64,000 nt of DNA from E44-bin88 sp050123275 (GCA_050123275.1 JASFHK010000004.1:54122-118121), one strand, 5' to 3'. Shown: positions 8,376-17,980, counted from the stretch's first letter. Program-made: numbers and translations. The notes: generated from the sequence alone by a model not told the origin.

Positions 8376-9176
8376 TTATTTGCCCGCTTTCTGCACTATT
8401 TTAAGGGCGGCCTCGGCGGCCCTTCTCCCCGAAAAGAGCATGCCCCCGAAGGTGGGGCCCATGCGCGGCAGGCCGAAGACGCTGGCCACCGCCATGCCGG
8501 CCACAATCAGGCCGGGATAGACCTCGCCGGTGCGCTCGACGACGGCGTCCTCCGATTTCTCGATCCAGAGGGCGCCTTCACCCTTTACCTCAATCATTTT
8601 GCGTTTCACCAGCTTCTGGATGACGTCGGCTTCGTGGCCGGTGGCGTCGATGACCACCTTGGTCTCCAGCGGCACCGGGTCGAGGGCGGCCGCCTCCCTG
8701 GGGAGATGGTTGATGGGGTTCCAGTTGATCACTACCCCGGCAATCTTCTTGTCCTCCCTGACCACGATATCCTCGACGTAGGTCAGGCTGAAAATCTTGG
8801 CGCCGGCGGCGCAGGCGGCGGCGATGAGGCTGGCGCAGGCGTGGGGGGCGTCGGCGACGTATAAGCCTTCGCCCGCCGGCGAGTAGGGCACCCCCAGCTC
8901 GTCGAGGAACTCCTGGGCGGGCGCTCTCAAAGTAAACTTATTCATGAAGTAGCCGCCGACCCAGAAGCCGCCGCCCAGGTAGTTGTTGCGCTCGATGATG
9001 ACCACCTTCAGCCCGGCTTTAGCCAGGTCGCGGGCGGCGATAAGACCGGCGGGGCCGGCGCCGACGATGATGACGTCGCTTTCGACGTATTCTTCAAATT
9101 GCTTGAGGAAGCTGGAAACGATAGCCCGGGTCACTTCCTTTTCACCTACGGGGTGGAATAAAGGCATATTAAACAC
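8376..9176 (-). CDS. thi4: THI4-type thiazole synthase (ribulose-1,5-bisphosphate synthase family)
   Basis: A 266-residue FAD/NAD-binding protein of the THI4 family, which makes the thiazole moiety of thiamine from NAD and glycine. The Rossmann motif is DVIIVGAGPAGLIAARDLA (about 33-51) followed by the acidic end VVIIERN; the family motifs GGFWVGG, DATGHEADV and GPTFGGMLFSGRRAAE are present. Where yeast THI4 has the sulfur-donating Cys and archaeal enzymes a His (two residues before the conserved DP), this protein reads AAALDP, so the residue appears to be Ala; it would have to use free sulfide or another donor. It is translated 12 bases after thiC and shares its TPP riboswitch. Confidence 0.9.
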   Translation of the reverse strand: MFNMPLFHPVGEKEVTRAIVSSFLKQFEEYVESDVIIVGAGPAGLIAARDLAKAGLKVVIIERNNYLGGGFWVGGYFMNKFTLRAPAQEFLDELGVPYSPAGEGLYVADAPHACASLIAAACAAGAKIFSLTYVEDIVVREDKKIAGVVINWNPINHLPREAAALDPVPLETKVVIDATGHEADVIQKLVKRKMIEVKGEGALWIEKSEDAVVERTGEVYPGLIVAGMAVASVFGLPRMGPTFGGMLFSGRRAAEAALKIVQKAGK

Positions 9177-9188
9177 TCCTCTCTATAG

Positions 9189-10484
9189 CTAGCACTTGCC
9201 GGCGGGGACTTTCAGGTATCTGGCCACCAGCTCCATGGCGCAGAACTGCCCGCACATGCTGCAGGCCGAGCCGGTGGAGCTGTGCTTGCCGTGTACCTGG
9301 CGCGCCAGCGCCGGGTCTAAAGACAGCCGCGCCTGCTCTTCCCAGTCGAGCTGCTTGCGGGCGACGGCCATCTGCTTGTCGCGCTCGGCGGCGCCCTTGA
9401 CGCCCTTGACGATGTCGGCGGCGTGGGCGGCGATACGCGAGGCGATGACGCCTTGCCTGACGTCTTCGGGGTCGGGCAGGGACAGGTGCTCGGCGGGGGT
9501 AACGTAGCAAAGGAAATCGGCACCGGCGGAAGCGGCGATAGCCCCGCCGATAGCCCCGGTGATGTGGTCGTAGCCGGCGGCGATATCGGTGACCAGCGGC
9601 CCCAGAACGTAGAAGGGCGCGCCCTTGCATACGGCCTTTTCCAGCTTGACGTTGGCTTCAATCTGGTTCAGGGGTAGATGCCCGGGGCCTTCGACCATCG
9701 CCTGCACTCCGGCCTGGCGCGCTCGCTCGACCAACTCGCCGATAGCCAGCAGCTCCTCGATTTGCGCCTGGTCGGTGGCGTCGGCGAGGCAGCCGGGGCG
9801 CATGCCGTCGCCCAGACTCAGGGTAACGTCATATTCTTTAGCTATTTCCAGCAGGCGGTCGTAGTTTTCGTAGAGGGGGTTTTCGGCGTCGTTGTGCAGC
9901 ATCCAGCCGATAAGAAAGGCGCCACCCCGCGAGACAACGTCGGCCACCCGGCCTTGCTTTCTCAACTTGTCCACGGCGGCGTGGGTGACGCCGCAGTGCA
10001 CGGTGACAAAGTCCACGCCGTCGGCGGCGTGCTCCTCGATAGCGTTAAAAAGCTCCTCCGCCGTCATCTTGACGATGGCGCCGTGCCTGTTTATGGCCTC
10101 GATACCGGCCTGATAGACGGGGACGGTGCCGATGGGTAAAGTGCTGGCGGCAATAATGGCCCGCCTTATGGCCGGGATGTCGCCGCCCGTGGAAAGGTCC
10201 ATGACGGCGTCGGCGCCGCTTTCGGCGGCGACCCTGAGCTTTTCCAGCTCGGTGTCGGCGTTGCCGAAGTCTGACGAAGTGCCGATGTTGGCGTTGACCT
10301 TGGTGGTCAGCCCCCGGCCGATGCCGCCGGGGACGAGATTTTTATGATTAACGTTAGCCGGAATGACGATGACGCCTTCGGCTACGCCCTGGCGGATAAC
10401 TTCCGCCGCTACTCCTTCCCGCTCCGCCACCAGTTTCATCTGCGGGGAGATTTTGCCGGCTTTGGCCAGTTCCAGTTGTGTCAT
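9189..10484 (-). CDS. thiC: Phosphomethylpyrimidine synthase ThiC
   Basis: A 431-residue radical-SAM enzyme that rearranges aminoimidazole ribotide to hydroxymethylpyrimidine phosphate. Visible signatures are NVNHKNLVPGGIGRG, TKVNANIGTSSD, MVEGPGHLPLNQI, and the C-terminal cluster motif CSMCGQFCAM (CX2CX4C) that holds the 4Fe-4S cluster. Length fits the shorter bacterial/archaeal form. The start at 10484 has GGGAGGC seven bases upstream. It is the first gene of an operon with thi4, preceded by a TPP riboswitch and a terminator. Confidence 0.97.
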   Translation of the reverse strand: MTQLELAKAGKISPQMKLVAEREGVAAEVIRQGVAEGVIVIPANVNHKNLVPGGIGRGLTTKVNANIGTSSDFGNADTELEKLRVAAESGADAVMDLSTGGDIPAIRRAIIAASTLPIGTVPVYQAGIEAINRHGAIVKMTAEELFNAIEEHAADGVDFVTVHCGVTHAAVDKLRKQGRVADVVSRGGAFLIGWMLHNDAENPLYENYDRLLEIAKEYDVTLSLGDGMRPGCLADATDQAQIEELLAIGELVERARQAGVQAMVEGPGHLPLNQIEANVKLEKAVCKGAPFYVLGPLVTDIAAGYDHITGAIGGAIAASAGADFLCYVTPAEHLSLPDPEDVRQGVIASRIAAHAADIVKGVKGAAERDKQMAVARKQLDWEEQARLSLDPALARQVHGKHSSTGSACSMCGQFCAMELVARYLKVPAGKC

Positions 10485-10501
10485 GGCTGCCTCCCGAAAA
10501 C

Positions 10502-10546
10502 AAAAAAACCAAGGGCTTTAATAACTTGGAACAAACCCCTGGTTTC
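10502..10546 (-). terminator. Intrinsic terminator of the TPP riboswitch expression platform
   Basis: On the minus strand AAACCAGGGGTTT pairs with AAAGCCCTTGGTTT and is followed by a run of seven T. It sits between the riboswitch aptamer and thiC, so ligand binding is expected to terminate transcription before the gene. Confidence 0.85.
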
Positions 10547-10556
10547 TATCATTTTT

Positions 10557-10642
10557 TGCTTCCCTCCGCTCGTATTACCGAGATCAGGTTCCAAGGGTTG
10601 GCGCCCCAGCGCCTCTCAGCCTTTTATAGCACCCCTAGCGGA
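10557..10642 (-). promoter_or_regulatory. TPP riboswitch (THI element)
   Basis: The minus strand carries the conserved aptamer parts in order: CTAGGGGTGC, GGCTGAGAGG, AACCCTTGGAACCTGATC, GGTAATACGAGCG and GAGGGAAGC. The element precedes thiC-thi4 and is followed by an intrinsic terminator, the usual arrangement for repression of thiamine synthesis genes by thiamine pyrophosphate. Confidence 0.96.
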
Positions 10643-10668
10643 ATTATTTAATTAATCTCTGCATGAAA

Positions 10669-10698
10669 ACTATAGCATAAAGGGAGGGTGCAAGGCAA
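10669..10698 (-). promoter_or_regulatory. Promoter of the thiC-thi4 operon
   Basis: TTGCCT (10698-10693), an 18-base spacer and TATAGT (10674-10669) preceded by TGC (extended -10). Transcription would start about 20 bases before the riboswitch. Confidence 0.6.
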
Positions 10699-10790
10699 AA
10701 AATTCTCCCCGGCTCCCCCCACTCTGTTGTGCGCACGTCATTTCTGTCCCAACCCAGCCCGCCCTGATGAGTAAACTCCTTAACCTGGGG

Positions 10791-10820
10791 GATTGCTTCG
10801 CTTGGCTCGCAATGACAGGG
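10791..10820. repeat. Dispersed intergenic repeat, GATTGCTTCG/CGCAATGAC type
   Basis: The core GATTGCTTCGCTTGGCTCGC plus AATGACAG is partly palindromic and recurs, diverged, at 19035-19069 and 23241-23270. It lies in non-coding DNA between thiC and rsmG. Confidence 0.7.
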
Positions 10821-10831
10821 GGGCATCATGG

Positions 10832-10866
10832 GGTGTTTGAGAGGGGCGTAGCCCCTCTGCCTCAAA
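10832..10866. repeat. Hairpin repeat, AGAGGGGC/GCCCCTCT type, copy 1
   Basis: GGTGTTTGAGAGGGGCGTAG followed by CCCCTCTGCCTCAAA forms a strong stem (AGAGGGGC with GCCCCTCT). A near-identical copy lies inverted at 23105-23134. The remaining sequence from 10699 to 10914 shows no other supported feature. Confidence 0.6.
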
Positions 10867-10914
10867 GGGTGGAGGGTGGGAATGGATAAAAACAGGGGGT
10901 GGGGTTTTTAATGG

Positions 10915-10920
10915 TATAAT
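10915..10920 (+). promoter_or_regulatory. -10 element of rsmG, transcript predicted leaderless
   Basis: TATAAT preceded by TGG (extended -10). The first position of the rsmG ATG (10927) is seven bases after the last T of the -10, the normal distance to +1. Confidence 0.6.
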
Positions 10921-10926
10921 CCAGAT

Positions 10927-11643
10927 ATGGATAAGCTAGAGGCCGGGGCTAAAAAGCTGGGCGTCAAATTGACTAATGCTCAAGTCAAGCAGTTCGAGGT
11001 CTATTACAGCGAGCTGGTGGGCTGGAACGAGCAAATAAACCTGACGGCCATCACAGACTACGAAGACGTGCAACTGAAGCACTTCCTCGATTCGCTTAGC
11101 GTGACGCTGGTCTGCAAATTATCCAGAGGCCAGAGCGTCATTGATGTCGGCACGGGGGCGGGCATTCCCGGCCTGCCGCTCAAGATTGTCTTCCCCGGCA
11201 TCAAGCTGACCCTGCTGGAAGCCACCGCCAAGAAGGTTTCCTTCCTGCACCACATCGTGCGGCAGCTGGGGCTGGAAGATGTCGAAATCATCGTGGGACG
11301 GGCGGAAGAGGTCGCCCGCGTGCCCCAGTATAGAGAGAAGTTCGACCTGGTTATCTCGCGGGGGGTGGCGGCGCTGCCCACGCTGGTGGAGCTGACGCTG
11401 CCTTTCTGCGCCGTCGGCGGCGTCTTTATCGCCCCCAAGAAGGGTAGCCTTGACGAAGAGCTCAAAAGCGCCGGGGGTGCTATGGCGCTTTTAGGCGGCA
11501 GGCTGCGCGAGATAAAGGAAATCGGGCTGGAAGGGCTCGCCGACGAGCGCTACCTGGTCGTCATCGACAAGGCGGCGCCCACGCCCGAAAAATATCCCCG
11601 CCGCCCCGGTATGCCTGGGAAGAGGCCATTGGGAGCGAACTAG
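10927..11643 (+). CDS. rsmG: 16S rRNA (guanine527-N7)-methyltransferase RsmG
   Basis: A 238-residue Rossmann-fold methyltransferase that modifies G527 of 16S rRNA with S-adenosylmethionine. Visible motifs are GWNEQINLTAI near residue 38, the SAM-binding motif VIDVGTGAGIPGLPLKI, EATAKKVSFL, and FDLVISRGVAALPTLVE. Length is normal for the family. The ATG has no Shine-Dalgarno sequence and lies at the predicted transcription start. It is followed after one base by a frameshifted lipoprotein gene. Confidence 0.95.
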   Translation: MDKLEAGAKKLGVKLTNAQVKQFEVYYSELVGWNEQINLTAITDYEDVQLKHFLDSLSVTLVCKLSRGQSVIDVGTGAGIPGLPLKIVFPGIKLTLLEATAKKVSFLHHIVRQLGLEDVEIIVGRAEEVARVPQYREKFDLVISRGVAALPTLVELTLPFCAVGGVFIAPKKGSLDEELKSAGGAMALLGGRLREIKEIGLEGLADERYLVVIDKAAPTPEKYPRRPGMPGKRPLGAN

Positions 11644-11644
11644 A

Positions 11645-12096
11645 ATGAGAATAAGGCTTTTGGGTGGTATCCTGGTATTGCTTCGCTTTTCTCGTTTGTC
11701 GGCTGCGATGGTTCCAAAGCGGATAACGGCTTAACGACGACTGACGGTGACACAGGGCAGCCGATAGTTGTCAAGGATGTTTATATCACCCATATCTGTT
11801 TCGATGGTCAAGTACCTACTTCGGAGGCGGATGAGTACGTAGAGATAACCAACGTCGGCGACGAGCCGCAGAATATAACCGGCTGCGTACTTATAGATAT
11901 TGACGAGGGCTACCCACGTTTCGTTTTTCCCTACCGTATCCTGGAACCAGGTGAGAGCGTGCGTGTCTATACGAACGAGGAACATCCAGGGTGCTTTAGT
12001 TTTGGGCGCGGTCAGCCCATATGGAACAACGAAGACCCCGATACCGCTGTGCTTTATGATAGTTATGGGAACGAGTTGTCTCGGATGAGCTATTAG
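11645..12096 (+). pseudogene. Lamin-tail-domain lipoprotein, frameshifted in signal peptide
   Basis: The ATG at 11645 begins a typical lipoprotein signal (MRIRLLGGILVLL), but that frame runs into a stop after 30 codons. From about 11680 another frame is open to the TAG at 12094-12096 and reads ASLFSFVGCDGSKADNG, i.e. the rest of the hydrophobic core and a lipobox Cys, then a lamin-tail domain: EADEYVEITNVGDEPQNITG, VFPYRILEPGESVRVYTN, IWNNEDPDTAVLYDSYGNE. One base lost or gained near 11678-11682 would join the two parts. Either a recent pseudogene or a sequencing/assembly error. Lamin-tail lipoproteins are surface-exposed beta-sandwich proteins of unclear role. Confidence 0.8.
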
Positions 12097-12102
12097 TTTA
12101 AT

Positions 12103-12131
12103 TTGCCAACAATTTTAAACAATAGTAAAAT
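12103..12131 (+). promoter_or_regulatory. Promoter of pdxST, transcript predicted leaderless
   Basis: TTGCCA (12103-12108), a 17-base spacer and TAAAAT (12126-12131). The A of the pdxS ATG (12138) is seven bases after the -10, so translation would start at the mRNA 5' end. Confidence 0.65.
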
Positions 12132-12137
12132 ACGGCT

Positions 12138-13052
12138 ATGAAGACGAATAGCGGAAATCAGGATAAGAGTAAACAGACGGGAACCTGGAAGGTAAAGACG
12201 GGCCTGGCCCAGATGCTCAAGGGCGGGGTGATAATGGACGTGGTTACTCCTGAGCACGCCCAGATTGCTCAGGAAGCGGGCGCCTGCGCCGTGATGGCGC
12301 TGGAGAGAGTGCCCGCCGACATTCGCGCCGCCGGAGGGGTGGCCCGCATGGCCGATCCCACCGTCATCGAGAACATCATGAAAGCGGTCTCGATACCGGT
12401 AATGGCCAAGTGCCGCATCGGGCATTTCGTCGAGGCTCAGGCGCTGGAGGCGCTGGGCGTCGACTTTATCGACGAATCCGAGGTGCTGACTCCCGCCGAC
12501 GAGAGCCACCACGTCTGGAAGCACGATTTCACCGTCCCCTTTGTCTGCGGCTGCCGTAATTTAGGTGAAGCCTTGCGCCGAATCGGGGAGGGGGCGGCCA
12601 TGATTCGCACCAAGGGCGAGGCCGGCAGCGGCAATATCGTCGAGGCGGTCAGGCACATGAGAGCGGTTATGGACGGTATACGCCGTCTGAAGAGTCTGTC
12701 GCAGGAAGAGCTGATGGCGGCGGCTAAAGAGCTGGAAGCTCCCTTCGAGCTGGTGGCCGAGGTACACAAGACGGGCAGGCTGCCCGTGGTCAACTTCGCC
12801 GCCGGCGGCGTGGCCACTCCCGCCGACGCCGCTCTGATGATGCACCTCGGCGCCGAGGGCGTTTTCGTCGGCTCGGGCATATTCAAGTCCAGCGACCCCG
12901 CCGTCAGAGCCAAGGCAATCGTCGAAGCCACCACCCACTACCAGGACCCCAAGATTATCGCCGAGGTATCCAAGAATCTGGGCGAGGCCATGCCCGGATT
13001 GGATATAAAGCAGATTCCCGCCGAGGAGTTGCTGGCGCAACGAGGATGGTAA
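12138..13052 (+). CDS. pdxS: Pyridoxal 5'-phosphate synthase subunit PdxS
   Basis: A 304-residue TIM-barrel synthase that makes pyridoxal phosphate from ribose 5-phosphate, glyceraldehyde 3-phosphate and ammonia supplied by PdxT. Conserved stretches include VKTGLAQMLKGGVIMDV, GACAVMALERVPADIRAAGG, MAKCRIGHFVEAQALEALG, DFIDESEVLTPADE and NFAAGGVATPADAALMM. The N-terminal 15 residues are an extra hydrophilic leader. No ribosome-binding site is seen because the gene appears leaderless. pdxT follows 4 bases later. Confidence 0.97.
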   Translation: MKTNSGNQDKSKQTGTWKVKTGLAQMLKGGVIMDVVTPEHAQIAQEAGACAVMALERVPADIRAAGGVARMADPTVIENIMKAVSIPVMAKCRIGHFVEAQALEALGVDFIDESEVLTPADESHHVWKHDFTVPFVCGCRNLGEALRRIGEGAAMIRTKGEAGSGNIVEAVRHMRAVMDGIRRLKSLSQEELMAAAKELEAPFELVAEVHKTGRLPVVNFAAGGVATPADAALMMHLGAEGVFVGSGIFKSSDPAVRAKAIVEATTHYQDPKIIAEVSKNLGEAMPGLDIKQIPAEELLAQRGW

Positions 13053-13056
13053 GAAT

Positions 13057-13635
13057 ATGAAAATTGGCGTCCTTGCTTCGCAGGGAGCCTTTATTGAGCA
13101 TATCGCTGCATTGCGCCGACTGAAGGTAGAGGCTTTGCCCGTCCGCCTGGCTTCGCAACTAGAGGGCCTGGACGGGCTTGTTATTCCCGGCGGGGAGAGT
13201 ACCACCATCAGCAAGCTCATGGTCGGCTCCCACCTCACCGAAGAGATAACCAGGCTGGCGCGTAACGGCTTCCCCATCTTCGGCACCTGCGCCGGCATGA
13301 TTGTCCTTTCCACCAGGGACTCGGACAGAGATGTCGAGCCGCTGGGGCTGATGGACGTTATCGTCAAGCGCAACGCCTTCGGGCGGCAGGTGGACAGCTT
13401 CGAGACCGAGCTGGAGATACCGGCGCTGGGCAAAAAGCCCTTTCATGCCGTCTTTATTCGCGCCCCGCTTATCGAAAAAACGAACGGCAACGTCGAGGTA
13501 CTGGCGCGCCTGGCCGACGGTACCGTTGTCGCCGCCCGTCAGGGCAATATGCTCGTGGCCGCCTTTCACCCCGAGCTGACCGACGACCTGAGATTCCACC
13601 GCTATTTCCTGGAGATTGTAGCCGGACGCAACTAA
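13057..13635 (+). CDS. pdxT: Pyridoxal 5'-phosphate synthase glutaminase PdxT
   Basis: A 192-residue class I glutamine amidotransferase that feeds ammonia to PdxS. The nucleophile motif FGTCAGMIVLS, the oxyanion motif VIPGGESTT and the C-terminal HPELTDD with the catalytic His-x-Glu are all present. Start ATG follows pdxS by 4 bases. Confidence 0.96.
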   Translation: MKIGVLASQGAFIEHIAALRRLKVEALPVRLASQLEGLDGLVIPGGESTTISKLMVGSHLTEEITRLARNGFPIFGTCAGMIVLSTRDSDRDVEPLGLMDVIVKRNAFGRQVDSFETELEIPALGKKPFHAVFIRAPLIEKTNGNVEVLARLADGTVVAARQGNMLVAAFHPELTDDLRFHRYFLEIVAGRN

Positions 13636-13652
13636 CTCTTTAAGGAGGCACC

Positions 13653-15160
<1,508 letters not shown>

Positions 15161-15161
<1 letters not shown>

Positions 15162-15197
15162 ACCAACTCTATATATATAAAAAAGAGGAGGTTGGTC
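15161..15197 (+). promoter_or_regulatory. Inverted repeat enclosing the ribosome-binding site of the next gene
   Basis: GACCAAC (15161-15167) pairs with GTTGGTC (15191-15197), which abuts the ATG at 15198; TCT/AGA extends the stem. The purine-rich AGAGGAG ribosome-binding site lies against the 3' arm, inside the hairpin. The loop is AT-only. Confidence 0.5.
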
Positions 15198-15422
15198 ATG
15201 GTTGCAAGGGCGAAAAATAAGTATGGTGTGAGGATATATCCTCCCTTTCCAGATTCAGACACAATTATAATTCTACAGACTATAAAGAGACCAGGTAGCC
15301 CGCGCTACGTCATTAATGCACGAAAGGACAGTTTGAACGAGACGCATATGAGCATAGACGATGCGGCGGGTATCGCCGAGGTGGTACAGCGATACCTTAG
15401 AGGAGAATTGAAGCAGAGGTAA
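15198..15422 (+). CDS. Hypothetical 74-residue protein
   Basis: Start chosen at the ATG at 15198, which has GAGGAGG eight bases upstream. The product begins MVARAKNKYGVRIYPPFPD, is mildly basic, has no membrane segment or cysteines, and ends in a helix rich in charged residues (AAGIAEVVQRYLRGELKQR). I do not recognise a family. The coding region lies between the R3H ATPase and tmk genes, and its translation start is enclosed by an inverted repeat. It has lower GC than its neighbours. Confidence 0.55.
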   Translation: MVARAKNKYGVRIYPPFPDSDTIIILQTIKRPGSPRYVINARKDSLNETHMSIDDAAGIAEVVQRYLRGELKQR

Positions 15423-15457
15423 TTTTAAGTCAAATATGGGATAGGGTTAATATAATC

Positions 15458-16075
15458 ATGTCAATCTTTATAACTTTCGAGGGTGGGGAGGGGGGCGGCA
15501 AGAGCGTCCAGGCTAAGGCGCTTTACCGCAAGCTGTTAAAAATGTCTATTCCGGCGTTGCTAACCCATGAGCCGGGGGGCACCGCTTTCGGGCGGCGTAT
15601 CGGTCGCTGGCTGAAGTGGGCGCAAAACGCCGATATTTCGCCGCTTACCGAGCTAATGCTCTTCAACGCCGCCCGTGCCCAGTCGGTGGCCGAGGTTATC
15701 AAACCGGCTTTGTCCCAGGGCAAGGTGGTCATCAGCGACCGTTATGACGATTCCACCACCGTCTATCAGGGCTACGGGCGCAAGCTCGACTTGCCCATGG
15801 TAAAGTCGGTCAACAAGGCGGCGACACAGGGGTTGAAGCCGGACCTGACCGTGCTGCTGGACGCCTCCGTCGAGGAGTGCTTCGCCCGCAAGGGCGACTG
15901 TAAGCTGGACCGTTTCGAGCAGGAAGCCATTGCCTTTCACAACCAGGTGCGCGAAGGCTACCTGAAACTGGCTGCGGAAGACCCCGAGCGCTGGCTGGTG
16001 ATTGACGCCAGCCAGTCTAAAACCAAAATAGGCGGCATTATCTGGCAGCGGGTAAGCCGGCTGCTCAAAGTTTAA
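15458..16075 (+). CDS. tmk: Thymidylate kinase
   Basis: A 205-residue nucleoside monophosphate kinase that phosphorylates dTMP to dTDP. The P-loop is FEGGEGGGKSVQAKAL, followed by LTHEPGGTAFGRRIG, VISDRYDDSTTVYQGYGR (the DRY/DRF motif) and KPDLTVLLDASVEE. The lid region has the short form EECFARKGDCKLDRFEQE. Length is normal. The ATG lies one base after a TATAAT, so either that box is not the promoter or an upstream start site is used. Confidence 0.93.
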   Translation: MSIFITFEGGEGGGKSVQAKALYRKLLKMSIPALLTHEPGGTAFGRRIGRWLKWAQNADISPLTELMLFNAARAQSVAEVIKPALSQGKVVISDRYDDSTTVYQGYGRKLDLPMVKSVNKAATQGLKPDLTVLLDASVEECFARKGDCKLDRFEQEAIAFHNQVREGYLKLAAEDPERWLVIDASQSKTKIGGIIWQRVSRLLKV

Positions 16076-16129
16076 AAACGCAATAGCGTCCCGGTAAACA
16101 TTTTCTTTTGAGATTTCAGGAGGTAGTTT

Positions 16130-16936
16130 TTGGCCAAGATAGAAACGGAGACGGGGTATTCCCAGAACGGCCTGCCCTACGTGCGCCTGGGTAGCAGCTC
16201 GCGCAAGCTGGTTATCTTCGGCGGGCTTGATTTCGAGCACAAACCGCCCTCCGGGTTCAACCTCTACCTGTGGAAGTCCAAACTAAAGAACCTTACCCGC
16301 GACTTCACCGTTTACCTGGTGAGCCGCAAGCCGAATATGCCCCAGGACTATACGCTGCGCGATATGTCCAACGACTACGCCGTGATGATAAAGGACGAGA
16401 TAGGCGCTCCCGTTGACGTCATGGGGCTGTCCACGGGCGGGGTTATCGCCCAGTACTTCGCCGTTGACCACCCCCACCTTATCCGCCGTCTGGTGCTGGG
16501 CATGACCGGCTACCGCCTCACCGAGAAAGGCGCCGAGCTACAGCGGCGCACGGGCGAGCTGGCGCGCCAGCGCAAGTGGCGGGCGGCTTTCGCCGCCATG
16601 ATGCAAGGCGTTTACCCCAGCGGCTTCAAGAGAATTATTTTCCAGTGCTTCGTCTGGCTTTTCGGCGGTGCCGGCGCGCCCAAAGACCCCTCGGACGGGC
16701 TGATTGAAATCGAGTGCGAGGATAAGCACGATTTCTGGAGAAGACTGCCCGATATCAGCGTGCCCACGCTGGTTATCGGCGGCGGCAACGACTATTTTTA
16801 TCCCATCGCCGAGACGGCGGAGAGGATACCCAACGCCCGGCTCGTCCTCTACGAAGGCTACGGGCACGACGTTATTTTCAGCAAGGGGCGCCAGTTCGAC
16901 GAAGAAATCTGGGCTTTTCTGACCGAGGGAGGCTAA
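16130..16936 (+). CDS. Alpha/beta hydrolase
   Basis: A 268-residue cytoplasmic alpha/beta hydrolase. Start is a TTG with CAGGAGG upstream. The nucleophile elbow is DVMGLSTGGVIAQYFA (Ser near residue 105), the acid is in VIGGGNDYFYP and the His in YEGYGHDVIF, giving a complete Ser-Asp-His triad. The substrate is unknown. Six bases separate it from mnmA. Confidence 0.85.
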   Translation: MAKIETETGYSQNGLPYVRLGSSSRKLVIFGGLDFEHKPPSGFNLYLWKSKLKNLTRDFTVYLVSRKPNMPQDYTLRDMSNDYAVMIKDEIGAPVDVMGLSTGGVIAQYFAVDHPHLIRRLVLGMTGYRLTEKGAELQRRTGELARQRKWRAAFAAMMQGVYPSGFKRIIFQCFVWLFGGAGAPKDPSDGLIEIECEDKHDFWRRLPDISVPTLVIGGGNDYFYPIAETAERIPNARLVLYEGYGHDVIFSKGRQFDEEIWAFLTEGG

Positions 16937-16942
16937 AAGAAA

Positions 16943-17980
16943 ATGTCAGCGGAGCGGGTTGCCGTGGCGATGAGCGGAGGAGTGGACTCCTCGGTGGCGG
17001 CGGCTTTGCTCAAAGCCTCCGGCTACGAGGTCAGCGGCATTCACATGAAGCTGGGTGCCGACGCTACTTTCAACGACACGGCGGCTCTGGAGCGCACCTG
17101 TCAGCAACTGGGCATACCGCTTTACCAGGTCGATTTGGCCAGAGAGTTCCGGCAGATGGTTATCGACTATTTCTGCCGTGAATACGGGCGGGGACGGACG
17201 CCCAATCCCTGCGTCGCCTGCAACCAATATCTAAAGTTCGACATCCTGCTGGAGAGGGCATTGGAAACGGGGGCGGACTACTTCGCCACCGGTCATTACG
17301 CCCGTGTCGAGGCGGGTCCCGAAGGCTATAAACTCAAAAAGGCGTTCGACGCCGGCAAAGACCAGAGCTATTTCCTCTATACGCTGGGGCAGGAGCAGCT
17401 CAAACACCTGCTGCTGCCGCTGGGTGAGTTGACCAAGGAACGGGTGAGGACGATAGCCAGCGAAATGGAGCTTCCCGCCGTGCAGCGCGATAGCCAGGAC
17501 GTTTGCTTTATCCCCGGCAACGATTATCGTGCCTTTATCGCCGCCAACGTACCCCTCAGGGTAGGGGAAATAGTTGACATAAACAGTAAAGTTTTGGGAA
17601 AACACCGCGGTTTGGCCCTCTACACGGTGGGTCAAAGGCAGGGTCTGGGGCTGACCTCGGCGGAGCCGCTTTACGTGCTCAAAATAGACGCCGCCAGCAA
17701 TAAAATCACGGTGGGGAGTCGAGAGCAGGCTTTACATAATGTGCTGCTTGCCCGCAGTTTGAGCTGGGTTTCGGGCCGTTCTCCCGATGAGCCGATGGAG
17801 ATAACGGCCAAGATTCGCTACCAGGCCCCCGAGGCCGCCGCCGAGCTTTATCCCGACAGCGATAGCGCCGAAGTCCGCTTCAGCGAGCCGCAGTCGGCGA
17901 TAGCGCCGGGGCAGTCAATCGTCTTTTACCGGGGCGAAGACGTCCTGGGCGGAGGGATAATAGATGCCGTCCTTTATTGA
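16943..17980 (+). CDS. mnmA: tRNA-specific 2-thiouridylase MnmA
   Basis: A 345-residue enzyme that thiolates U34 of Lys, Glu and Gln tRNAs. The PP-loop is AMSGGVDSSVAAALL, the first catalytic Cys is in TPNPCVACNQYLKF and the second in SQDVCFIPGNDY; GKHRGLALYTVGQRQGLG and the C-terminal beta-barrel follow. Length is normal. It overlaps rnhB by 17 bases. Confidence 0.97.
   Translation: MSAERVAVAMSGGVDSSVAAALLKASGYEVSGIHMKLGADATFNDTAALERTCQQLGIPLYQVDLAREFRQMVIDYFCREYGRGRTPNPCVACNQYLKFDILLERALETGADYFATGHYARVEAGPEGYKLKKAFDAGKDQSYFLYTLGQEQLKHLLLPLGELTKERVRTIASEMELPAVQRDSQDVCFIPGNDYRAFIAANVPLRVGEIVDINSKVLGKHRGLALYTVGQRQGLGLTSAEPLYVLKIDAASNKITVGSREQALHNVLLARSLSWVSGRSPDEPMEITAKIRYQAPEAAAELYPDSDSAEVRFSEPQSAIAPGQSIVFYRGEDVLGGGIIDAVLY

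Noticed and set aside
10644..10865. 73-codon minus-strand frame (CHCEPSEAIPQ)
   Set aside because: It is the translation of the dispersed ATTGCTTCG/CGCAATGAC repeat, a common false gene call. The same holds for frames at 18598-19110 and 23092-23292.
15451..15456. TATAAT as the tmk promoter
   Set aside because: It ends one base before the ATG, so transcription would begin inside the gene; left unannotated.
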